From: Paenibacillus dendritiformis
GTDB taxonomy: Bacteria; Bacillota; Bacilli; Paenibacillales; Paenibacillaceae
Assembly (NCBI RefSeq): GCF_945605565.1
Contig: NZ_OX216966.1
Location: 124,001-188,000, forward strand
Direction: 5' to 3'
DNA length: 64,000 nucleotides
Shown here: positions 57,558-64,000 of the stretch, piece by piece
Position numbering within the stretch: position 1 is the first letter of the stretch
Layout: every line of letters starts with the position of its first letter
Notes under the pieces: generated by a model
Database searches by the model: none
Seen by the model: only the letters and a program-made list of their open reading frames with translations
Told to the model about the DNA's origin: nothing
Translations under genes and position numbers: made by a program

Positions 57558-57723
57558 CTGAATTCCTCCCTGTCGCGTCCTGTTCCTGCAAGTTCGGCGC
57601 TTCACCCGTTGTGTATAATGCGGGAGAATTGCCGTGTTCATTGTTACAGACGGGCCCAGGTTGGCAGATGTTGCACTTCGCCGTCATTTTTTTTCGGAGC
57701 AAAGGACAAGGGACCGAAAGACA

Positions 57724-59079
57724 TCACAATATGCCGATGGAGGAGAGGAAAATGAGAATAATCAAAATTGGCACGACATAGCGCATCATCATTCCCCACA
57801 CCCGTCCCATAAACGGCCGGAGCCCCGCTTCCTCCTTGGCGCCGGTCCAGACGAAGCCGATCAGCAGCGTCACGAACAAGCCGCTTAACGGAAGCATAAT
57901 ATTGGAGGTGATGAAGTCGAGCCAATCGAACAGATTGCGTCCGCCCGGCTTCCAATCCGTCAATACGCCGCCGGCGGCCAGCGTCGCCGGGAGGGCGATA
58001 ACATACACCGCCCCCATGACAAGCGCCGTCGCCCAACTGCGCTTCATCTGGAACCGCCGGATAATAAAGGCTACCGGAACTTCGATCAACGACAGACAAG
58101 ATGTAAGCGCCGCGATGGCAAGCAGAATGAAGAACAGCCCCCCGAACCATTCGCCATACGGCATCGAGGCGAAAGCAGCGGGCAGCGCCGCGAACACAAG
58201 GCCGGGCCCCGCATTCGGCTCGATTCCGAACGTGAAGATCGTGGGGAAAATAATGAGTCCGGCAATCAGCGCATACACCAGATCCCCGGCACCGACCGCC
58301 AGAGTCGCCGCGGGCAGCGACTGATGCGAATCCACGTATCCGCCATACGTAACCATCGCCCCTATCCCGAGAGAGAGGGAGAAGAAAGCAAGCCCAAGCG
58401 CCATCAGCGCGGATTGAAACGTCAATTTTGAAAAATCGGGATACAAAAAGTAGGATATGCCTTCAGCGGCACCCTCCAGCGTTAATGTCCACACCAGCAT
58501 GACCAACAAAATGATCAGCAGTCCGGGAATGACGATTTTATTGAATTTCTCAAGCCCTCCCGTAATGCCGCGGGCAATGATGTAGCCAGTCAGCAGAAGC
58601 ACGGCCAACTGCCACAGAACCGGCCCCCAGCCGGCGGTGAAGGCCGTGAAATGTCCTCCATAATCCGGATCGGCATACAAGACGCCTGTCAACGATTCAA
58701 AGGCATAATGAAGCGTCCATCCCGCAATAGTGCTGTAATACGTTAAAATAAGAAAGGGAGCAAGCACCGCAATAAATCCGATCGCGCCCCAGCCTCTCTT
58801 TCCGGACAGCTTGCGGAAGGCCGTGACCGGATCCCCTCTGCCTGCCCGGCCCACTGTCAGCTCGCCCAGCAGCACCGGAAGCCCTACCAGCACAAGGCAG
58901 AAGATGAACAGGAGGAAAAAGGCGCCTCCCCCGTTTTGGCCGGTGACATAGGGGAACTTCCACATATTGCCCAGCCCTACCGAGCTGCCGATGGCCGCCA
59001 GAATAAACCCGGAAGAGCTGCTGAATTGATCTTTGTTTTTGTCGATGCGACGATAAGTTGATTTTTGTTGTCTTGACAT
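57724..59079 (-). CDS. Neurotransmitter:sodium symporter (NSS/SNF) family transporter
   Basis: A sodium-coupled importer with the LeuT fold, about 451 residues and 11-12 helices. TM1 carries the sodium and substrate region AAIGSSVGLGNMWKFPYVTGQNGGGAF, highly conserved in bacterial NSS proteins. TM6 has FFSLSLGIGAMVTYGGY. Substrates are probably amino acids, but the specific one cannot be read. The frame begins with GTG at 59094 (ribosome site too close). The ATG at 59079 is 14 bases from AAGGAG, so neither is ideal. The gene is monocistronic. Confidence 0.92.
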   Translation of the reverse strand: MSRQQKSTYRRIDKNKDQFSSSSGFILAAIGSSVGLGNMWKFPYVTGQNGGGAFFLLFIFCLVLVGLPVLLGELTVGRAGRGDPVTAFRKLSGKRGWGAIGFIAVLAPFLILTYYSTIAGWTLHYAFESLTGVLYADPDYGGHFTAFTAGWGPVLWQLAVLLLTGYIIARGITGGLEKFNKIVIPGLLIILLVMLVWTLTLEGAAEGISYFLYPDFSKLTFQSALMALGLAFFSLSLGIGAMVTYGGYVDSHQSLPAATLAVGAGDLVYALIAGLIIFPTIFTFGIEPNAGPGLVFAALPAAFASMPYGEWFGGLFFILLAIAALTSCLSLIEVPVAFIIRRFQMKRSWATALVMGAVYVIALPATLAAGGVLTDWKPGGRNLFDWLDFITSNIMLPLSGLFVTLLIGFVWTGAKEEAGLRPFMGRVWGMMMRYVVPILIILIFLSSIGIL

Positions 59080-59165
59080 GCGTAATGATTGCACTCCTTG
59101 CTCTGCTCTATTTTTTCTAGGTTACCCGCAAACCCCGGTCACTGCAATAGTTGTGCCAAAAAAAC

Positions 59166-59420
59166 AAAGGGACTGTCCCCATCGGACACTTAAAAATGAA
59201 GAGACAGAAGACGGGATTGCGGCAAATGTCGAGGCGGAGAAGACGGCGGGGCAATGCGGCGGAACATAGATGAGACAGTGAAATCCTGTGTAAACGGAGG
59301 AATTTCCCCTATTTGAGCCGTTATTGGATGAAATTCCTGCAAAAGCTCAATTTCTCCGATTATTGCTTTCATTCCATTGATATGGCTGAAATTCCTGGGG
59401 TATGCAGGAAATGGCTGTAA
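59166..59420. repeat. Diverged relative of the intergenic repeat family
   Basis: The first half (59166-59290) shares with 16481-16610 an AAGGGACTG start, purine-rich GGAGGCGGnnAAGACGG runs and the end GAAATCCTG. The second half repeats the GAAATTCCTG box (near 59332 and 59388) seen in copies 1 and 2. It lies between the NSS transporter and the ecfT gene. The similarity is patchy and judged by eye. Confidence 0.5.
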
Positions 59421-59496
59421 CCCAACCGTCACATCGAATCAGGCTTGAACAAACGGACTCGTCCGGGAAAAGGCGGTATTCTTTGTTCAACAGGCA

Positions 59497-59540
59497 GGGG
59501 CTGTCTCACGGCAGTCTAATACTGCTTATGAGACAGCCCC
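59497..59540. repeat. GGGGCTGTCTCA hairpin downstream of ecfT
   Basis: A 12-bp outer stem GGGGCTGTCTCA/TGAGACAGCCCC with an inner GCAGT/ACTGC arm lies 24 bases past the ecfT stop. It shares the outer stem with the murA terminator at 17197-17247, but it lacks a U-run here, so termination is uncertain. Confidence 0.75.
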
Positions 59541-59563
59541 ATTCGGTCCCGGCGCCGATCGCC

Positions 59564-60394
59564 TCAGGCGAAGGGATACCAGAATGTCCCGAATCCCTGA
59601 ACGCGCGCTATAATCGCTGCGATCAGCGCGACGGCGCTAATCGTTATAATGACGTAATCCTCCCGCTGCCACACCGTGGCCGAATACCAGGTGCGGCGCG
59701 CATGCTTGCCGAAGCCCCTCAAATCCATCGCATTCGAGATCGTCTCGATCCGGTGGAGCGAGGACTGAACGAGCGGAATCGCGATCGATATAAAATGCTT
59801 CAGCCGCTGCGAGAACGAGCCTTCCCCCTTGCCAAAGCCGATCCCGCGCGCCTGCATCGCATTCGAGATGTTGCGGAATTCCGCCTGCATGTCCGGAATG
59901 TACCGGAAGGCGATGCTGAACGCGTAGGCGACCTTGTACGGCACGCCCACCCGGTTCAGACTGCTGGCCAGCCGGGTCGGATGCGTCGTATAGATGAAGA
60001 GCACCGTAATCGGCATAAGGGACATATATTTCATCGACAGAGTCAATACGTAGATGACGGTCTCCAACGTCAGCACGTTGTAGCCCAGATTGGCGATGAC
60101 CGTCGTCGAACCAGTCACCTCGCTCCCGTAAGCCGGTGTCACGACGAGGGTGAACAGCGAGTTGAACACATTGAAGACGATCATGAGCCAGACGAGCAGG
60201 CGAATGCGCCGCCACGGCAGCTTCGCGCTGACGAGCATGATGATGCCCAACAGGAAGAGCGGCACGAAGACGCGCAGATCCTGGAACAAAAAGACGGCGA
60301 CCGTCCACACGGCCAGCAGAAGCAGCTTGGCCGCCCCGTCCATCCGGTGGAACAGGGTGTTGCGGTCGATGTAGAGCATCCCCGCCTTACTCAT
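59564..60394 (-). CDS. ecfT: Energy-coupling factor transporter transmembrane protein EcfT
   Basis: The T component that links the substrate subunit to the ATPases in ECF vitamin/metal importers. The 276-residue protein has about five to six helices. The cytoplasmic coupling helices include MQARGIGFGKGEGSF and ETISNAMDLRGFGK, each with the Ala-Arg-Gly-like motif that docks on the ATPase. It overlaps the upstream ABC gene by 8 bp, so it is coupled. The N-terminus begins MSKAGMLYIDRNTLFHRMDGAAKL. Confidence 0.92.
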   Translation of the reverse strand: MSKAGMLYIDRNTLFHRMDGAAKLLLLAVWTVAVFLFQDLRVFVPLFLLGIIMLVSAKLPWRRIRLLVWLMIVFNVFNSLFTLVVTPAYGSEVTGSTTVIANLGYNVLTLETVIYVLTLSMKYMSLMPITVLFIYTTHPTRLASSLNRVGVPYKVAYAFSIAFRYIPDMQAEFRNISNAMQARGIGFGKGEGSFSQRLKHFISIAIPLVQSSLHRIETISNAMDLRGFGKHARRTWYSATVWQREDYVIITISAVALIAAIIARVQGFGTFWYPFA

Positions 60395-62099
60395 GATGAT
60401 TCACCTTCTTCTCATGTGCAATGAAATCGCGCACAAGCATGTCCGGGGCAGCGGCGCCCGTCAGCCGCGCCAGCGCGCCCAGCGACGTCTCCTTCAGATT
60501 CGCGCGCGCGATAGCGGATACATCCGTGAGCACCGACGCCGTCTCGCCGCAAGCGATGATGGCGCCGTCGCAGAGCACGGCGGCCCGCTCGGTATACTCC
60601 AGAGCAAGATGCATGTCATGGGTAATGAACAGGAACGACAGCCCGCTGTCCGCCAGCCGCGAGATGAAGCTCATAAATTCCGTATAATGCTTGTAATCCT
60701 GTCCGGCCGTCGGCTCGTCCAGAATCATCAGCCGCGGTTCCAGCGCCAGAATCGAAGCGATCGTGACGCGCTTCTTCTGGCCGTAGCTCAGGGCGGAGAT
60801 CGGCCATTCCCGGTAGCCGTACAGACCGCAGATGCGCAGCGTCTCCTCGACCCGGGCAGAGACCTCCTCCTCGCCAAGCCCGCGCACGCGCAGGCCCAGC
60901 GCGACTTCATCCCAGATCATCGCCTGGGTAATCATATGATTCGGGTTCTGCATGACGTAGCCGATCTGCTGGCCAAGACGGCGAATCGACCAGCTGCGGG
61001 TGTCTTCTCCCAGCAGGCGGATCGAGCCGGACGAAGGCTTGGCAATTCCGGTCAGCAGGTGGGACAGGGTGGACTTGCCCGCGCCGTTATTGCCCAGCAG
61101 GGCCAGCCGTTCTCCTCGCCCAATCGTCAGACTGACTCCGCGAATGACCTCGCGCTCGCCGTCGTACGAATAGCGGACATTGTCCATCTCGATCAGCGGT
61201 TCGCGGTCAGGCAGCGGCTTCTCCGCATCGGCTGCGGCGACGAAGGCGGCCAGGCGGGAACGGTATTCCGGATTCGCGCCGACCTGCGCGAGTGAGGACG
61301 GATGATCTTCCGGATTCAGCTCGCAGCCGGCATATTTGAGCGCGGTCACATATAGCGGTTCGCGCAAGCCATGCGCGCTCATGACGGAAGAAGCCAGAAT
61401 CTCGTCCGGGGTTCCCGTCCGGACAATCCGTCCCTCCGCCATAATGACGATGCGATCGACAGGCTGCTCCAGCACATCCTCGACGCGATGCTCGATAATG
61501 AGAATCGTCTTGCCCGTCTGCTTATGAATGTCCTCGATCAGAGCCATCGCATGCTTGCCGCTGGCCGGATCCAGATTCGCGAGCGGCTCGTCGAAGAGCA
61601 GGACGTTGGCCTCCATCGACAGCACGCCCGCAAGCGACACCCGCTGCTTCTGTCCCCCGGACAGCTCATGCGGGCTGTGTCCGGTATGAGGCAGCATGTC
61701 GACGATCTCCAGGGCGCGTGCGACCTTCGGCTTCATCTCCGCTACCGGCATGCAATCATTCTCGAACGCGAAGGCGACATCCTCGCCGACGGACAGTCCG
61801 ATGAACTGGCCATCCTGATCCTGCAGAATCGTGCCGACGCTGCGGCTGATCTCGAAGATGCTCAAATCCGCGGGACGCCGCCCTTGCAGGCTGTAATCGC
61901 CGCTAATCGTGCCGCTGTACGTAAATGGAATCAGCCCATTGATGCAATGGGCCAATGTGGACTTGCCGGAACCGCTCGGTCCGGCAATCAATATTTTCTC
62001 CCCCGGGTAGATGTCCAGGGTGATATTTTTCAAAGTCGGTTCAGACAAGCTGCGATATTGAAAGCTGAAATCCCGAAACGAGATAAGCGGTTCCCTCAT
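60387..62099 (-). CDS. ECF transporter ATPase with two fused ABC domains
   Basis: A double-NBD energizer of about 570 residues. NBD1 has Walker A GPSGSGKST (residues 40-48), signature LSGGQKQR (146-153) and Walker B VLLFDEP. NBD2 has Walker A GNNGAGKST (336-344), signature LSYGQKKR, which departs from LSGGQ, and LMILDEP. A linker of about 60 residues joins them. The ATG at 62099 is 11 bases after GGAG; another in-frame ATG at 62129 has no better site. Fused EcfA-A' proteins next to UPF0397 subunits are common in Firmicutes. Confidence 0.93.
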   Translation of the reverse strand: MREPLISFRDFSFQYRSLSEPTLKNITLDIYPGEKILIAGPSGSGKSTLAHCINGLIPFTYSGTISGDYSLQGRRPADLSIFEISRSVGTILQDQDGQFIGLSVGEDVAFAFENDCMPVAEMKPKVARALEIVDMLPHTGHSPHELSGGQKQRVSLAGVLSMEANVLLFDEPLANLDPASGKHAMALIEDIHKQTGKTILIIEHRVEDVLEQPVDRIVIMAEGRIVRTGTPDEILASSVMSAHGLREPLYVTALKYAGCELNPEDHPSSLAQVGANPEYRSRLAAFVAAADAEKPLPDREPLIEMDNVRYSYDGEREVIRGVSLTIGRGERLALLGNNGAGKSTLSHLLTGIAKPSSGSIRLLGEDTRSWSIRRLGQQIGYVMQNPNHMITQAMIWDEVALGLRVRGLGEEEVSARVEETLRICGLYGYREWPISALSYGQKKRVTIASILALEPRLMILDEPTAGQDYKHYTEFMSFISRLADSGLSFLFITHDMHLALEYTERAAVLCDGAIIACGETASVLTDVSAIARANLKETSLGALARLTGAAAPDMLVRDFIAHEKKVNHHE

Positions 62100-62227
62100 G
62101 ATTTCGATAACTCCTGTCACATGCTGCATGCCAATCCATGTCCCACCAGGAGAGGGCCCGATGGGGGACTTCCGATCACGCCACGCGCCCCCTCCTATGC
62201 TGTGGAACTCTATTCGTTTCTAGCAGC

Positions 62228-62791
62228 TTATTTAAGTACCCGCAAATTCGAATTGCGGCGGTTCAAACGGATAAGACCAAGCACGGCCGAGATGCCCAGC
62301 ACCAAATGAACAGCGATGTTGGCCAAGGTCGAAGCAACGAACTGGAGCCACATTTTGTCCGGCGCTTCTCCCAGCAAATACACATCCAGGATGCTGGACA
62401 GTCCGAAGCCGACAGCCAGCCCCAATGAACCGGTGATCGCGAGCGTCAAGATAGCGCCCTTCGTCGAACGGCCTTCATTGACATCGAAAGATTTGTTTAT
62501 GTAGACGAGACCCATTCCGAATCCGGAAATCGCGGATCCAAGCACCCATGTCCACCAGATCGTGCCGCCGCCCCAAGTCAAATCGGTGATGATATGACCG
62601 ATGGCCCCGCTCAACAGACCGACGATCGGACCGAACATCGCGCCGAAAATGGTCAGAATCGCAATGGCCGGGCGCAGGCCCGTCTGCGGCACCAGCGGAA
62701 TCGTAATGGTGCTCAGCAAGCCGTATAATGCCGCTCCGATCCCGATGGCAACAACCGTTTTGGTGCTAAAGTTGAACATCGATTGTTTCAT
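62228..62791 (-). CDS. ECF transporter S component, UPF0397 family
   Basis: The substrate-binding membrane subunit, 187 residues with about five to six helices. The opening [19 protein letters not shown] and the following [46 protein letters not shown] match the UPF0397 family. The first helix with its AxxxA-like small residues provides the EcfT contact. The substrate is unknown for this family in general; databases sometimes say riboflavin, which cannot be verified here. The ATG follows AGAAGGG by seven bases. Together with ecfA and ecfT it forms a complete group II-like module. Confidence 0.9.
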   Translation of the reverse strand: MKQSMFNFSTKTVVAIGIGAALYGLLSTITIPLVPQTGLRPAIAILTIFGAMFGPIVGLLSGAIGHIITDLTWGGGTIWWTWVLGSAISGFGMGLVYINKSFDVNEGRSTKGAILTLAITGSLGLAVGFGLSSILDVYLLGEAPDKMWLQFVASTLANIAVHLVLGISAVLGLIRLNRRNSNLRVLK

Positions 62792-63048
62792 GCTTCAACC
62801 CTTCTTTCCTGGTTTAATATGTATCGACATTCGCCCGTTCGGCAGTCTTAGGAGAGCGATATGCGTAAAATCCGAACGTTTGATTGTGATTCCGATAATA
62901 ATATAAAGGATATTCCAAGGTAAGGGTACAGTTTTTATTTCCCATAAATGAAGGTGACTCACAGTTCTGGCAAGGCGAGTGGGACAAGCTGAGTGAAGTG
63001 CTTCATAGGCGCAGGTTGGACACCCTCCGGGCCCGATAGCCGGGAGCA
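62792..63048. other. Leader region of the ECF operon
   Basis: It contains an inverted repeat CGTTCGG/CCGAACG (62836-62842 and 62872-62878) and an AT-rich tract near 62890-62925 that could hold the promoter. I compared it with TPP, FMN, cobalamin, lysine and purine riboswitch cores and found no match. Confidence 0.4.
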
Positions 63049-63080
63049 TAAAGGAGGCCACAGGCTCGGGGTCTGTGGCC
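63049..63080 (-). terminator. Rho-independent terminator after fni
   Basis: An 8-bp stem GGCCACAG/CTGTGGCC with a 9-nt loop, followed on the minus strand by CUCCUUU, lies about 30 bases past the fni stop. Confidence 0.75.
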
Positions 63081-63110
63081 GTTGGATGTGTCCATTATAG
63101 CAAAGCTTGC

Positions 63111-64000
63111 CTAATTTGGCATCAGCCGATTCGTGGCGCGCAGATCCCGAATGCGGCCCGCGCCGATGCCGAACATGGCGATGCGGAGCTCCAGCTCCAC
63201 CTGCGCCAGCACCTCGTCCACCGCCTCCTCCGAATCGGCGGCGGCGGCCAGCAGGGAGCGGCCGAATCCGGCCAGATCCGCGCCGAGCGCCAGCGCCTTC
63301 GCCGCATCGGCGCCGGTACGCAGTCCGCCGCTTGCAATAAGCGGCTGGTGCGGCAGCGCTGCCCGGATAAGCCGGACGCTCTCCGCCGTCGGAATGCCCC
63401 AGCCGGCGAACGCTTCGGCCGCGCGGCGGCGAATCGGGTCGGCGGAGCGGAGCTTCTCGACCTGGCTCCAGGACGTGCCGCCCGCGCCGGCCGCGTCGAT
63501 GAATGCCGCGCCGGCATCGGCGAGTTGCCGCGCGGTATCGCCGGCGATTCCCCAGCCGACCTCCTTGATGCCGACGGGTACGTCCAACTGGCGGCATAAT
63601 TCCTCAATACGACGCAGCAATCCTGCGAAGTTGACGTCTCCTTCAGGCTGGAACACTTCCTGCAGCGCGTTCAGATGGAGAATTAAGCCGTCCGCTTCCA
63701 CAAGCTCCACGGCGCGGCGGCATTCCTCGATCCCCATTCCCATGTTCAGCTGCACGGCCCCGATATTCGAATAGATCGGCACCGTCGGCGCAATATCCCG
63801 AATCCGGAATGTGCCCGACAGTCCCGGATTCTCCACCGCCGCTCGGACGGAGCCTACGCCCATCGCCCAGCCCCGCGCCTCCGCCACCGCGGCCAGCCGG
63901 CGGTTGATCGGGGCAGCTATACTGCTGCCCCCGGTCATCGAGCTGATAAGGAATGGCGTGCGAATCCGCTTGCCCAGCCATTCTGTCGCCAGATCGATCT
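63111..64000 (-). CDS. fni: Type 2 isopentenyl-diphosphate delta-isomerase, N-terminus beyond the window
   Basis: FMN-dependent enzyme interconverting IPP and DMAPP. The frame is open through the right edge, so the start is missing. The visible part begins with LGKRIRTPFLISSMTGG, the flavin-binding opening region. It continues through YSNIGAVQLNMGMG, LILHLNALQEVFQPEGD (substrate-binding HLN and QE), VGIKEVGWGIAGDTA, IDAAGAGGTSW, and SGGLRTGADAAKALALGAD. All are family motifs. The about 296 residues present imply a full length near 350. A terminator follows at 63049. Confidence 0.95.
   Translation of the reverse strand, partial: IDLATEWLGKRIRTPFLISSMTGGSSIAAPINRRLAAVAEARGWAMGVGSVRAAVENPGLSGTFRIRDIAPTVPIYSNIGAVQLNMGMGIEECRRAVELVEADGLILHLNALQEVFQPEGDVNFAGLLRRIEELCRQLDVPVGIKEVGWGIAGDTARQLADAGAAFIDAAGAGGTSWSQVEKLRSADPIRRRAAEAFAGWGIPTAESVRLIRAALPHQPLIASGGLRTGADAAKALALGADLAGFGRSLLAAAADSEEAVDEVLAQVELELRIAMFGIGAGRIRDLRATNRLMPN

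Noticed and set aside
62792..63048. Vitamin riboswitch (TPP, FMN, cobalamin) in the ECF leader
   Set aside because: None of the conserved cores is present. Only a simple CGTTCGG/CCGAACG inverted repeat is seen.
62795..63061. 88-codon minus-strand frame in the ECF leader
   Set aside because: It crosses the fni terminator, lacks a ribosome site and has no recognisable domain.

Overview
The window reads as a chromosomal core segment of a spore-forming, motile, moderately high-GC Gram-positive of the Bacillales, most likely a Paenibacillus. The reasons are the sporulation genes (spoIIR, spoIID, spoIIQ, spoIIID), S-layer style cell-wall genes (csaB plus an SLH-domain protease), an 11-gene complex I operon without nuoEFG, and a gene order that follows the B. 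subtilis fabZ...flhP-flhO-mbl-spoIIID-spoIIQ-spoIID-murAA...atp...upp-glyA-ywlG-rpiB-ywlE-mntP-ywlC-spoIIR-prmC-prfA block. Nearly every gene lies on the minus strand, so transcription runs from high to low coordinates. Only two small genes are on the plus strand (15990-16448 and 54049-54189). I saw no rRNA, tRNA, CRISPR array, prophage or intact insertion sequence.

Layout, left to right. 1-7.9 kb: a secreted protein running off the left edge, then a secondary cell-wall polymer cluster (tagO, tagA, csaB and a DUF5693 membrane protein). 8.1-15.6 kb: fabZ, a CDP-alcohol phosphatidyltransferase, an EpuA-like membrane protein, flhP, flhO, mbl, spoIIID, spoIIQ and spoIID. 16-22.3 kb: a small plus-strand gene, a non-coding repeat, murA, a DUF1146 gene and a large SLH-anchored subtilisin-like protease. 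22.7-33.2 kb: nuoABCDHIJKLMN. 33.7-41 kb: atpZ-I-B-E-F-H-A-G-D-C. 41.2-53.6 kb: mnaA, upp, glyA, ywlG, rpiB, ywlE, a tiny ORF, mntP, ywlC, spoIIR, prmC, prfA and ychF. 54-59.1 kb: accessory genes (a 46-aa protein, a HEAT-like protein, a three-repeat secreted protein and an NSS transporter) with repeat-rich gaps. 59.5-64 kb: an ECF transporter (T, fused A-A and a UPF0397 S subunit) and the start-truncated fni gene at the right edge.

How the genes fit together. MnaA makes UDP-ManNAc. TagO and TagA are expected to build a lipid-linked GlcNAc-ManNAc unit. CsaB pyruvylates the wall polymer, and pyruvylated polymer is the ligand for SLH domains such as those on the protease. Complex I and F1Fo-ATP synthase form the respiratory core. 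The glyA/rpiB/upp region joins one-carbon, pentose phosphate and PRPP-dependent metabolism. Here I read a ZTP (pfl) riboswitch followed by an intrinsic terminator in front of rpiB-ywlG-glyA.

The least explained part is a family of non-coding repeats. Two copies of about 0.5-0.6 kb (16597-17080 and 55758-56368) lie in inverted orientation about 39 kb apart, and one carries an expanded 49-nt tandem array. A diverged relative lies at about 59166-59420. A separate hairpin family shows two copies whose inner arms differ but still pair.
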